The notes beneath the pieces were generated by a model, which was given only the letters and a program-made list of their open reading frames with translations, was not told the origin of the DNA and did not search any database. The translations under genes and the position numbers were made by a program. This document shows positions 1-7,158 of a stretch of 10,393 nt of DNA, piece after piece (the stretch's first letter is position 1; each line of letters begins with the position of its first letter). Origin of the DNA: Spirochaetales bacterium (GTDB taxonomy: Bacteria > Spirochaetota > Spirochaetia > Treponematales > UBA12059); NCBI GenBank assembly GCA_004525355.1, contig SPCK01000047.1, positions 1-10,393 on the forward strand, given 5' to 3'.

Positions 1-1
1 C

Positions 2-1705
2 GGGGTCATCCGCTCGCCGGAATGGGACGGACCGGCCTTATACTATGCAGAGCGCCGAGGCGACAGGATCGTCGTGTGCGTCTCGGGTATCGAGGCGATT
101 GCCCGCGTTCTTTCCCACGTTTCTGACATATCGAGCGGCGGGTACGTGCTGACGTCGCCCGATGGCTTCTCCTACATCAATTCCGTACCGGGCGGGCCTG
201 CGATTCTGTATGACATGGGCGATTCTCGTGTTTCCCGCAGGCGAGGCGACTGGTACGAGACCGACCTTTCCACTCCCGAACTCGGCGGGATATTGCACAA
301 GCTGACCCCAGCCACGGAGATCGACTCCCTTCTCGCGCTTATTCTGATCTCGGTGCTCCCCATATCCTTGCTTCTCGTCATATTCGCCCTGGGTAAGTTT
401 GCCGTCGAACAACGCTTGATAGTACGCCCTCTTGAAGTCCTGGCAACCGGTCTTGCCGCCTGGCCGGCTGAAGCTTTGAAGCAACCGACTACGACGCCAC
501 GGGAAATCGAAAGCTTGTACCGTGCCTTTGAAGATGCAGCTGCCAGGACGCAGGCAGCCCTTTCGTCCCTTGCCGAGGCCAGGAACGAGCTTGCGACTGC
601 AAATGTCGAACTGGAAGTCCGAGTAGATGCAAGAACTGGGGAGCTGGCGGTTGCCAACCGTGAACTGGCAAAGAGCAATGAGGGCTTGAATGGCGCGCTT
701 GATGCCCTCACCCGGGTTCAGGACAAGTTGGTACTCCAGGAAAAAATGGCAGCTTTGGGAAATCTGGCGGCCGGAGTCGCCCATGAACTGAATACGCCTC
801 TGGGTGCCATCATTTCCGCAGCTTCGCGATCCATGAATGGTGCCGACAGATCGATTGTGGATTGCATAACCGAGATCCGCGCGCTACCTGAAGATGAGAT
901 CGCATTGTTCCTATCGCTCCTGCGAATTGCGATCGACGACGCGGCTGCCCTTGATCCGGATGCCACGAGGCGACGGGCCGGCGGCCTGCGGGCCTTGCTC
1001 GCCAAACGTGGTCTGGTTGAAGCACGGAACCTGGCCGTCCTTATGGCCAATGTCGGCCTTGAGGAGAGCCTTTCCGAGGCGCGCGCCCTGGCCAGCCGTT
1101 CAGACGCGGAACGCGTTCTTGAGCTGGTGGAAACTATCACCTCGAGCGTTCGTTCGCTGGAGCTTGTGCGATTGGCGGCGGAAAACGCAGCTCGGGTCGT
1201 ATCGGCGCTCAGGAATTACTCCTGGGAGTCTTCGGGTGCGGGAGCACAACCGATACTGCTCGACAGGCAGATAGCAGATGTGCTTACGCTACTGCGCGAT
1301 AAGCTCAAGCGAGGTATTTCAGTTCAGGTGGATGTGCCCGGTGATCTGGTCGTGCTAGCGAATAAAGATAGGCTAGTACAGGTATGGATCAATCTGGTGA
1401 ACAATGCCATCCAGGCAATGGGCGATTCCGGCAACCTCCGGATCAAGGGCGAGCGCGACGGTTCGATCCTTCGACTGTCCATCGCTGATGACGGCCCCGG
1501 GATTCCCGAAGATATCCAAGATAGTATTTTCGATCCGTTCTTCACTACCAAACCCCAAGGCGAGGGAACGGGAATAGGCCTGGATATCTGCAAACGCCTG
1601 GTCAGCCTGGCTGGCGGAACGATAGGCTTTGAATCCAGACCGGGAAGGACGGTATTCACGGTAGAGCTGCCGGCGATGAATCCGCTTCCGGAGGCACAGC
1701 GATGA
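2..1705 (+). CDS. Membrane sensor histidine kinase, 5'-truncated by window edge
   Basis: The frame is open to the left edge, so the true start lies outside; the GTG at 74 is only an internal codon. The visible protein has an extracytoplasmic part, one transmembrane helix (about 323-404, LALILISVLPISLLLVIFAL), a long Ala/Glu-rich coiled coil (about 500-740), a HisKA H-box (KMAALGNLAAGVAHELNTPL; phospho-acceptor His at 782-784), then a HATPase domain with N-box (NLVNNAIQAM, about 1391-1420), G1 box (DDGPGIP, 1487-1507), F box (FDPFFTTK) and G2 box (GEGTGIGL, 1559-1582). All key catalytic and ATP-binding residues are present, so it should autophosphorylate on His and pass phosphate to a receiver, most simply the overlapping downstream gene. 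The segment between the H-box and the second DHp helix (RVVSALRNYS) is about 137 residues, clearly longer than usual; I recall this helical insert from kinases with HELNTPLGAI-type H-boxes. The ligand is unknown. Confidence 0.93.
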   Translation, partial: GVIRSPEWDGPALYYAERRGDRIVVCVSGIEAIARVLSHVSDISSGGYVLTSPDGFSYINSVPGGPAILYDMGDSRVSRRRGDWYETDLSTPELGGILHKLTPATEIDSLLALILISVLPISLLLVIFALGKFAVEQRLIVRPLEVLATGLAAWPAEALKQPTTTPREIESLYRAFEDAAARTQAALSSLAEARNELATANVELEVRVDARTGELAVANRELAKSNEGLNGALDALTRVQDKLVLQEKMAALGNLAAGVAHELNTPLGAIISAASRSMNGADRSIVDCITEIRALPEDEIALFLSLLRIAIDDAAALDPDATRRRAGGLRALLAKRGLVEARNLAVLMANVGLEESLSEARALASRSDAERVLELVETITSSVRSLELVRLAAENAARVVSALRNYSWESSGAGAQPILLDRQIADVLTLLRDKLKRGISVQVDVPGDLVVLANKDRLVQVWINLVNNAIQAMGDSGNLRIKGERDGSILRLSIADDGPGIPEDIQDSIFDPFFTTKPQGEGTGIGLDICKRLVSLAGGTIGFESRPGRTVFTVELPAMNPLPEAQR

Positions 1706-2127
1706 TTACGGATTCCGATTTTCCCGCTCCTGTGCGGGCCGTGATTTGCGTAGACGACGAGGCGATCATACTCATGGCGCTGGGCATGGAGCTCAGGAAG
1801 GGGCTTGCCCCGGATTTCATAGTAGAAACCGCGGCTACTATGGCTGAAGCCGTCGAGGTGGCGGGGGAACTGCGAACCGAAGGATTGGAACTGGCCTGCC
1901 TGATAACCGACTGGTTTTTGCCGGCGTCCAGGGGGGATGCTGTGGCCGAGGCCCTGCGAGTCGATCATCCCGGCCTGCCGGTAGTCTTGATGACCGGTCA
2001 TTCAGATACGGAAATGGTGGAAGCAGCCATCATCTCCGGAGGTCCTATCAGGGTAGTAAGGAAACCTTGGCGCGCCAGTGAGCTGATCGCCGCCGTCCGG
2101 GATCTCATTGATACTTTTTCAAAATAG
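1702..2127 (+). CDS. Single-domain response regulator (REC only)
   Basis: This 141-residue protein is a single receiver domain with no DNA-binding or enzymatic output domain. Visible key residues are the acidic pair D18-D19 (VDDE), phospho-acceptor D70 in LITDWFLP, the switch Thr T98 in VVLMTGHSD, and K121 of the KPW motif. Its ATG overlaps the stop of the kinase gene in the four-base ATGA arrangement, implying translational coupling and a cognate pair. Because it has no output domain, it probably acts by protein-protein contact, or as a phosphate shuttle or sink in a phosphorelay. The downstream target is not in view. The Trp after KP is less common than Phe or Tyr but occurs in receivers paired with hybrid-type kinases. 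The stop is followed by about 140 bases of non-coding DNA before a likely terminator. Confidence 0.93.
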   Translation: MITDSDFPAPVRAVICVDDEAIILMALGMELRKGLAPDFIVETAATMAEAVEVAGELRTEGLELACLITDWFLPASRGDAVAEALRVDHPGLPVVLMTGHSDTEMVEAAIISGGPIRVVRKPWRASELIAAVRDLIDTFSK

Positions 2128-2268
2128 AAAGTCATTGCGCAATCCATGAAAGTGGCTGTCCATATACATACGTATTTGTTCCAATTTCAAGGGAGCACAC
2201 TTTAAGGAAGCACCCCTGAACGAGAACTTCCCGCTCGCGTTGGTGCCGCTTATCGTGGTCATCACCCT

Positions 2269-2305
2269 GGCCCGAATTGCACAAGCGGTTCGGGTCTTTC
2301 ATTTT
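2269..2305 (+). terminator. Likely rho-independent terminator of the kinase/receiver operon
   Basis: CCCGAATTGC (2271-2280), loop ACAA, then GCGGTTCGGG (2285-2294) form a 10-bp stem with two G-U wobbles; 2269-2270 and 2295-2296 can extend it to 12 bp. A T-rich but interrupted tail (TCTTTCATTTT, 2295-2305) follows on the plus strand only. Its position, 140 bases after the receiver stop and before the next promoter, fits termination of the two-component operon. The imperfect U-tract lowers confidence. Confidence 0.55.
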
Positions 2306-2349
2306 GGGTAATCGTCTTTTCTTTATCGCTTCCCCGAGGTACCGGTTCA

Positions 2350-2358
2350 TGGTATAGT
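2350..2358 (+). promoter_or_regulatory. Extended -10 promoter of the CoA-transferase/thiolase operon
   Basis: TGGTATAGT is a TGn extended -10 element (hexamer TATAGT, 2353-2358). No good -35 hexamer is visible 16-18 bases upstream, which suits an extended -10 promoter. Transcription would begin near 2365, leaving a leader of only about 13 bases that still holds the GGAGGA ribosome site at 2368-2373. Confidence 0.45.
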
Positions 2359-2377
2359 GGTCAAAACGGAGGACATC

Positions 2378-3073
2378 ATGGTAATAAAACCAGTCATAAG
2401 CGCGGCGCAAGCTGCCGCTATGGTACATAAAGGGCAAACCGTTCATGTAGGAGGCTTCCTCGGGTGCGGCTCGCCTGATGGCATCCTGGCAGAAATAGTA
2501 AAAGCTGGCCTTACGGATCTGACCCTCGTATGCAACGATACGGCGGTACTCGATGAAAAGAAAGGTCGCGTGACTGGGGTAGCTCCGCTGATCAAGGCGA
2601 AGTGCTTCAGGAAAGTTATCGTCTCCCATATCGGGACCAATCCTGAGACTCAACGGCAGATGAATGCCAACGAGACCGAGGTAGTGCTCGTTCCCCAGGG
2701 CACTCTGGCCGAGCAAGTCCGGGCTGCCGGAGCCGGGCTCGGGGGCATCCTCACGCCGACCGGCGTGGGCACGCAAGTGGAGCAGGGCAAGCAGAAATTG
2801 CTCTTGGGCGACAAGGCCTATTTGTTGGAAGAAGCCCTACCTGGCGACGTTGCCCTCATCAAGGCTAAAAAGGCCGACAAGGCCGGAAATCTCGTATATT
2901 CGAAGACGGCCCGCAACTTCAATCCCCTGATGGCTACCGCTTGCAAGCTGGTCATTGCCGAGGTGGAAGAACTGGTTGAGGTCGGCGATATCAATCCGGA
3001 TCACGTCCATACCCCGAGCATCTTCATTGATTACCTCGTGTTGGCACGCCAGGAGGAGCAACGCCATGATTGA
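2378..3073 (+). CDS. atoD: 3-oxoacid CoA-transferase subunit A (AtoD/CtfA type)
   Basis: This is the alpha subunit (231 residues, normal family length) of a family I CoA-transferase, which moves CoA between acyl-CoA and a free acid such as acetate, butyrate or acetoacetate. Family features are the N-terminal glycine-rich VGGFLGCGSPDGIL (about 24-37), SHIGTNPETQRQMN, the VPQGTLAEQVRAAGAGLGG stretch, and IKAKKADKAGNLVYSKTARN near the C-terminus. The ATG at 2378 was chosen over the in-frame GTG at 2357 because GGAGGA (2368-2373) is well spaced before it and the GTG lies within the promoter -10. The gene overlaps the beta subunit by 8 bases. Exact acid specificity (acetate, butyrate or succinate as partner of acetoacetate) cannot be read from sequence; the adjacent thiolase favours acetoacetyl-CoA. 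Confidence 0.93.
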   Translation: MVIKPVISAAQAAAMVHKGQTVHVGGFLGCGSPDGILAEIVKAGLTDLTLVCNDTAVLDEKKGRVTGVAPLIKAKCFRKVIVSHIGTNPETQRQMNANETEVVLVPQGTLAEQVRAAGAGLGGILTPTGVGTQVEQGKQKLLLGDKAYLLEEALPGDVALIKAKKADKAGNLVYSKTARNFNPLMATACKLVIAEVEELVEVGDINPDHVHTPSIFIDYLVLARQEEQRHD

Positions 3074-3731
3074 GTACACCGAAAACAAGGAAGTCATCGC
3101 GAAACGCATAGCCCGGTTTTTCAAGACCGGGGACGTCGTCAACCTGGGTATCGGCCTCCCGACGCATGTAGGCAACTACGTACCCAGTGATGTTACCGTT
3201 ATTTTGCAATCCGAGAACGGCATGCTCGGCCTGGGCCCGGCACCGGCACCTGGCCAGGAGGACAAGGACCTGACAAACGCGGGAGCCATGCCCGTGACCA
3301 TATTACCGGGTGGCGTCTTCTTCGATTCGGCGACCAGCTTCGGTATCATCCGCGGCGGGCATGTGGACTATACGGTCCTCGGCGTGCTTGAGGTGGATCA
3401 GGATGGCAACCTCGCCAATTATATGATCCCCGGAAAGATGGTACCCGGCATGGGCGGCGCCATGGACTTGACCACGGGATCGCGGGTCGTAATCGCGGCG
3501 ACGACGCACCTGGAAAAATCCGGTACCTCAAAACTCAAGCGGCGCTGCATCCTTCCCCTCACAGCGGTGCACGAGGTCAATATCGTGGTTACCGATGTCG
3601 GTTTCTTCGAGGTCATGGGGGGAAAGTTCCACCTGATAGAGTATTTCCGGCCGTATACGCCTGAATGGATCATAGCACACACCGATGCAGATATCGTCGT
3701 TCGCGAGAGTTGCATCGCCTGTGAAAGTTGA
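3066..3731 (+). CDS. atoA: 3-oxoacid CoA-transferase subunit B (AtoA/CtfB type)
   Basis: This 221-residue beta subunit carries the catalytic glutamate, E50 in the SENG motif, that forms the glutamyl-CoA thioester intermediate. Other family marks are NLGIGLPTHVGNYVP before it, NAGAMPVTILPGGVFFDSA, IIRGGHVDYTVLG, LEVDQDGNLANYMIPGKMV and GMGGAMDLTTG. The start at 3066 is set by AGGAGG at 3051-3056 and by the MIEY N-terminus; a longer in-frame reading upstream has no support and would overlap subunit A extensively. The 8-base overlap with subunit A suggests translational coupling for equal subunit production. The enzyme works in the cytoplasm as an alpha/beta oligomer. Nothing looks damaged. Confidence 0.94.
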   Translation: MIEYTENKEVIAKRIARFFKTGDVVNLGIGLPTHVGNYVPSDVTVILQSENGMLGLGPAPAPGQEDKDLTNAGAMPVTILPGGVFFDSATSFGIIRGGHVDYTVLGVLEVDQDGNLANYMIPGKMVPGMGGAMDLTTGSRVVIAATTHLEKSGTSKLKRRCILPLTAVHEVNIVVTDVGFFEVMGGKFHLIEYFRPYTPEWIIAHTDADIVVRESCIACES

Positions 3732-3746
3732 GTTGGAGGTTTTACG

Positions 3747-4922
3747 ATGAAGGACGTTTTCATACTTGGTGCGGCACGTACGGCCATAGGTTCTTTTTCA
3801 GGGGGCTTGGCCAGCGTGAGCGCCGTTGAGCTTGGCGTCATCGCCGTCAAAGCCGCACTCGAGCGGGCGGGACTGGGCCCGGATCGGGTCGACGAGGTGC
3901 TTCTGGGCTGCGTACTCCAGGCCGGCTTGGGCCAGAACATGGCCAGGCAGGTTTTGATCAAGGCAGGTATCCCCCAGGAGCGTACGGCCATGACCTTGAA
4001 CATGGTTTGTGGCTCCGGGCTGAGGGCTGTGGCCTCCGCGGCGCAGACCATCAAGGCAGGAGACTCGAACGTTGTCGTGGCGGGCGGCGCGGAGAACATG
4101 AGCCAGGCCCCCTACATACTCCGACAGGCGCGTACCGGCTATAGAATGGGCAATGGCGAGATCGTCGACTCGATGATATACGAGGGCCTGACGGACGTTT
4201 TCAGTGGCTACCATATGGGTATCACGGCCGAGAACGTCGCGGCCAAATACGGCCTTTCTCGGGCCGAGCAGGATGCCTTTTCGGCAGCAAGCCAGAACAA
4301 GGCGGAGAAGGCTATCGCAACAGGGCGTTTCAAGGATGAAATCGTTCCTGTTGCCATTCCTCAAAGGAAAGGCGACCCGATAGTATTCGATATTGATGAA
4401 TTCCCCCGTGCTGGCGTCACGGCAGAAGCCTTGGGTAAATTACGACCTGCGTTCAAGCCGGATGGAACCGTCACCGCAGGCAACGCTTCGGGAATCAACG
4501 ACGGCGCCGCGGCCCTCGTGGTCGCGGGTGAGGACGAGGCAAAAAGCGGAACTCCGCTTGCGCGCATCGTGTCGTACGGGTGGCACGGCTGCGACCCGGC
4601 CATCATGGGCATCGGCCCGGTCGAGGCGGTCAGGCTAGCCTTGAAGAAAGCCGGCTGGAAACTCTCCGACGTAGACTTGATCGAAGCCAACGAGGCTTTT
4701 GCGGCCCAGAGCCTGGCTGTCGCGCGCGAGTTGGACTTCGACATGGCCAAGGTAAACGTCAACGGCGGTGCCATAGCGCTCGGGCATCCCATCGGAGCGT
4801 CAGGAGCGCGGATACTGATCTCGCTGCTCCATGAAATGCGAAAGCGCAAAGCCGGGAAGGGTCTTGCCACCTTGTGCATAGGTGGCGGCATGGGTATAGC
4901 TATGTGCGTCGAGGCGGTTTGA
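3747..4922 (+). CDS. atoB: Acetyl-CoA acetyltransferase (biosynthetic-type thiolase)
   Basis: This 391-residue thiolase interconverts two acetyl-CoA with acetoacetyl-CoA plus CoA. The acyl-accepting nucleophile is C88 (NMVCGSGL); the other catalytic residues are H347 ([17 protein letters not shown]) and C377 (TLCIGGGMG), with the family NEAFAA motif at 315-320. The length is typical of AtoB/ThlA/PhaA enzymes. GGAGG at 3735-3739 lies 7 bases before the ATG, and only 15 bases separate it from subunit B, so it is the third gene of the operon. With the CoA-transferase it gives a reversible route acetyl-CoA to acetoacetyl-CoA to acetoacetate, used in acetoacetate or short-chain fatty acid breakdown or, in reverse, in solvent or ketone formation. 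No 3-hydroxybutyryl-CoA dehydrogenase or crotonase is in view. Its stop lies 9 bases from the stop of the convergent chemoreceptor gene. Confidence 0.95.
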   Translation: MKDVFILGAARTAIGSFSGGLASVSAVELGVIAVKAALERAGLGPDRVDEVLLGCVLQAGLGQNMARQVLIKAGIPQERTAMTLNMVCGSGLRAVASAAQTIKAGDSNVVVAGGAENMSQAPYILRQARTGYRMGNGEIVDSMIYEGLTDVFSGYHMGITAENVAAKYGLSRAEQDAFSAASQNKAEKAIATGRFKDEIVPVAIPQRKGDPIVFDIDEFPRAGVTAEALGKLRPAFKPDGTVTAGNASGINDGAAALVVAGEDEAKSGTPLARIVSYGWHGCDPAIMGIGPVEAVRLALKKAGWKLSDVDLIEANEAFAAQSLAVARELDFDMAKVNVNGGAIALGHPIGASGARILISLLHEMRKRKAGKGLATLCIGGGMGIAMCVEAV

Positions 4923-4931
4923 CGGGGTTCT

Positions 4932-6908
4932 TCAGACCTTGAAGCGACCTATATGCGCGTTCACATTGTCGATAGCGCCGTTGTTCGTGGCGACCATCTC
5001 CATGACGTCCGAGAATGCCGAACCGATGCTTTCCACGTCCGCTGTAATGCGGCGCATCTCGGTTCGTACCTTCAGGGATAGTTCGTTCAGTTGATGCATG
5101 CCGTCCACCAGGGCGGCGGCGCTATTGGTCATTTCCCTGGCACCCGCTCGTACCGTCTCCGTTACTCCGTTGATGGTGGTGATGCCTTCAAGTACCTGCC
5201 GCGAACCGTCGCTCTGTTCACGGAGGGCATTCCGGATTTGTTCCTCAAAGCCGTTCACCGTATCGATGCGCGACGAGACTTCGTCAAATCCCATGGAGGC
5301 ATCGCTTGCGGCTTGGACTGCCTTGTCCACGGTATCCTTGACCTCTTTCAGGCGTGCGCCGATATCCTTTGATTGTATCGAGGACTTCTCGGCGAGGTTT
5401 CGTATCTCGCCGGCCACTACGGAGAATCCGGCTCCTGCCTCCCCTGCGTGTGCCGCCTCGATTGCCGCATTCATGGCCAATAAATTGGTTTGTCCCGAGA
5501 TGGCGGCAATCAGCTTGTTGGCATCCAGGATCAGACCGGACATAGTGGACACTTTTCCTATGAGGACATTCGCTTCGGCAATTTTCAGCTTTCCATCGGC
5601 TGCGGCCGTCTGCAGTGCCTCATAGTGGTCGTCGACCTGTTCCACGTTACCGGTTATGGAGCGTATGTTGGCGATCATCTCCTCGATGGCGGCGCTGGAC
5701 TGCGCGACGACGGCAGCCTGCTCGTCAACGCTTTGGTGCAGGGTGTCGATATTGTTGCCGATAGCTTCAATGGACGAGTTGGATTCGTTGACCGACGATG
5801 CCTCGGCTTCGACGGATTCTCCGATCTTGTCGACGGCCCGGGCAATCCCCTGCATATCCGCGCGCATGGAATCAGTCCTGCCCCCAAGGATGCCGGATGC
5901 GCTTGTCAGGACTTCCAGCGACCCGCTGATCTCCGCGACCATCGATCGTAATGATTCGGTATAGCCGTTGAATGCATCGGAGAGCCCCCCGATGGCGTCG
6001 AAATTGATCATTGCGGCCCGGGCGGTCAGATCGACGGAGCCGGATGAAGTCAGCTCGGCCACACGGCTACGCAGGATGCGGGCCTGGATGGTATCTTCCC
6101 TGCGCGAAAGAATCACCATGGCCGTGGCGACTATCGCGATCAGTGAACCTGCCATGATCAGCGAGACGGTAGGATTCGAGGGTCCCTGGATGCCTTCGGG
6201 CCGGAGGATGAAATAGCGGGCTATATACGCAAGATGGGTGATGGCGGTCGCCATGGCTGCCAACATCGTGATCAGATCCCTGGATTCAGCGAAACGATCT
6301 CGTTCACCGGGCCTGATCCGTTCCATCGACATGGCTTTCTTCGGTCCGAGCAGCAAGAGATTGACGACCAGCGCATTCAATGTAGCTGACAGGAGCCCTT
6401 CGCTTATCTTGAACGAAAGCACCCAACCCAGTGGCGTTCCTCCCGGGCTTTTCCAATTATTCAGGGAGTAGAATACCAGCGTCCCGACGGTCCAGAATGA
6501 AACGGTGATCAAGATGAGCGCCCACGGCACTCCAAGCGCCGCTTTCCTGGCCGCGGAATAAGCGCGGTGGTCCTGCTTGTCTGGGTGCGCAAGGAATCGA
6601 CGGAGCGGGGACAACAGCACCCACATGACCACGACAAGGATGGCCTGCATGGCCACCATGAGCCCGAAGATAAGGGGTTTCTGGAACGTGAAGGTCATTC
6701 GCTCAAGAAGATTCGCGTCAAGGAGCGTGTTGTACAGATGCGTGAACGCTTCCCCGAGGATGAGCGTGATTGCCGGAATGGCGATCGTCCAGATGGCTAT
6801 CCTACCGAAAAACCCGTTGTGTTTATCCGGGTGGTTCGACCTTGCGGAGTCGGAATCGTGCGGCGGTTCGGGGGATTCGTCTTTCTCAAATTTGATTTTC
6901 TGCGTCAT
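4932..6908 (-). CDS. Methyl-accepting chemotaxis protein with six-helix membrane sensor
   Basis: This 658-residue receptor has an acidic cytoplasmic N-terminus, then six hydrophobic helices (about 35-58, 79-101, 127-149, 165-188, 211-234, 246-268). A HAMP-like linker follows (about 270-325, including [11 protein letters not shown]), then a long coiled-coil signalling domain whose hairpin tip (about 470-510, [22 protein letters not shown]) is the conserved CheA/CheW contact. It should signal to the flagellar chemotaxis kinase CheA. The usual two-helix receptor with a periplasmic Cache or four-helix domain is replaced by a polytopic module without a large external loop, so sensing may be within the membrane. 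The tip has VVAGE where VVADE is usual. No C-terminal CheR-binding pentapeptide is seen. The ATG at 6908 was chosen because a strong promoter ends 8 bases before it and the terminator lies upstream; an in-frame extension to 7106 would read through both. No Shine-Dalgarno is visible. Confidence 0.93.
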   Translation of the reverse strand: MTQKIKFEKDESPEPPHDSDSARSNHPDKHNGFFGRIAIWTIAIPAITLILGEAFTHLYNTLLDANLLERMTFTFQKPLIFGLMVAMQAILVVVMWVLLSPLRRFLAHPDKQDHRAYSAARKAALGVPWALILITVSFWTVGTLVFYSLNNWKSPGGTPLGWVLSFKISEGLLSATLNALVVNLLLLGPKKAMSMERIRPGERDRFAESRDLITMLAAMATAITHLAYIARYFILRPEGIQGPSNPTVSLIMAGSLIAIVATAMVILSRREDTIQARILRSRVAELTSSGSVDLTARAAMINFDAIGGLSDAFNGYTESLRSMVAEISGSLEVLTSASGILGGRTDSMRADMQGIARAVDKIGESVEAEASSVNESNSSIEAIGNNIDTLHQSVDEQAAVVAQSSAAIEEMIANIRSITGNVEQVDDHYEALQTAAADGKLKIAEANVLIGKVSTMSGLILDANKLIAAISGQTNLLAMNAAIEAAHAGEAGAGFSVVAGEIRNLAEKSSIQSKDIGARLKEVKDTVDKAVQAASDASMGFDEVSSRIDTVNGFEEQIRNALREQSDGSRQVLEGITTINGVTETVRAGAREMTNSAAALVDGMHQLNELSLKVRTEMRRITADVESIGSAFSDVMEMVATNNGAIDNVNAHIGRFKV

Positions 6909-6916
6909 GACTGGAA

Positions 6917-6945
6917 AGTATAGGCAAGACGGTTCGCTGTGTCCA
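6917..6945 (-). promoter_or_regulatory. Sigma-70-type promoter of the chemoreceptor gene
   Basis: On the minus strand TGGACA (6945-6940), a 17-base spacer, and TATACT (6922-6917) each match the -35 and -10 consensus at 5 of 6 positions. Only 8 bases separate the -10 from the ATG at 6908, so transcription should start at or beside the first codon, giving a leaderless or near-leaderless message. The sequence directly upstream of the ATG has no purine-rich ribosome site, which agrees. Confidence 0.65.
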
Positions 6946-6957
6946 ATCGCGGCCAAG

Positions 6958-6985
6958 AAAAACCACCCCGGCGGATTGCCGGGGT
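6958..6985 (-). terminator. Rho-independent terminator, minus strand, downstream of pepT
   Basis: ACCCCGGC and GCCGGGGT (6965-6972 and 6978-6985) form a perfect 8-bp GC-rich stem with a 5-base loop. On the minus strand it is followed by GG and five T (6962-6958). An AAACCA segment (6998-6993) can pair with TGGTTT around the tail and lengthen the stem across a bulge. It ends transcription arriving from the pepT side, about 175-200 bases after the pepT stop, and shields the chemoreceptor promoter immediately after it. Confidence 0.75.
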
Positions 6986-7044
6986 CGCTTTGTGGTTTGA
7001 TGGTTACCATGGGACTGACAAAGTCGGCTGCCTTGCCAGCACCC

Positions 7045-7099
7045 TTCGCAATTGCTCGCGGTTCCCGACATAGCGAGGAACCGCTACGCACATTGCGAA
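7045..7099. repeat. Two-tier inverted repeat (8 bp + 8 bp) in pepT-chemoreceptor intergenic region
   Basis: The outer arms TTCGCAAT (7045-7052) and ATTGCGAA (7092-7099) enclose inner arms GCGGTTCC (7058-7065) and GGAACCGC (7077-7084). The two stems are joined by internal loops of 5 and 7 bases, with an 11-base apical loop. Two nested perfect stems suggest a folded RNA or a binding site, not chance. No T-tract follows on either strand, so it is not a simple terminator. The function is unknown. Confidence 0.6.
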
Positions 7100-7104
7100 T
7101 AGTC

Positions 7105-7152
7105 ACGATAGCTCTTTTTAAGAATGCAGCTGCATATGAAAAGAGCTATCGT
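7105..7152. repeat. 14-bp perfect inverted repeat enclosing a 12-bp palindrome, just after the pepT stop
   Basis: ACGATAGCTCTTTT (7105-7118) and AAAAGAGCTATCGT (7139-7152) are exact reverse complements separated by 20 bases. That spacer itself holds the perfect palindrome ATGCAGCTGCAT (7124-7135). The structure starts 6 bases after the pepT stop. Neither strand has a T-run after the stem (TAAAAATC on plus, GACTATTC on minus), so an intrinsic terminator is unlikely. A message-stabilising 3' hairpin, a dyad operator, or the remnant of a small repeat element are possible. Confidence 0.7.
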
Positions 7153-7158
7153 TAAAAA

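Noticed and set aside
74..76. GTG as start of the first kinase
   Set aside because: The frame stays open to the left edge and the protein starts mid-domain, so the gene begins outside the window.
2268..2281. TGGCCCGAATTGCA, resembling a sigma-54 -24/-12 promoter
   Set aside because: The GG-to-GC spacing is two bases shorter than sigma-54 requires, and the same bases form the arm of the terminator hairpin.
2128..2349. Search for a small gene or RNA between the receiver and the CoA-transferase
   Set aside because: Apart from the terminator hairpin and an AT-rich patch at 2160-2190, no coding frame with a ribosome site and no RNA-like fold was found.
2357..2359. GTG as start of the CoA-transferase alpha subunit
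   Set aside because: It overlaps the -10 hexamer, and the ATG at 2378 has an ideally placed ribosome site.
2132..2776. Minus-strand open frame covering the intergenic region and the start of the alpha subunit
   Set aside because: It overlaps a well-supported gene and a terminator, with no recognisable motif or ribosome site.
6909..7106. In-frame N-terminal extension of the chemoreceptor up to 7106
   Set aside because: It would translate through the terminator and promoter, and its composition is unlike a receptor N-terminus.
6980..7110. Riboswitch-like words (CGTGACT, AGCGACCCCGGC on the minus strand) recalling the ZTP riboswitch
   Set aside because: The conserved stems and the closing CCGCCTGGGC-type motif are absent, and the order and spacing do not fit.
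7105..7158. Integron attC-like or dif-like recombination site in the 14-bp inverted repeat
   Set aside because: The GTTRRRY/RYYYAAC core is not met and there is no integrase or cassette nearby.
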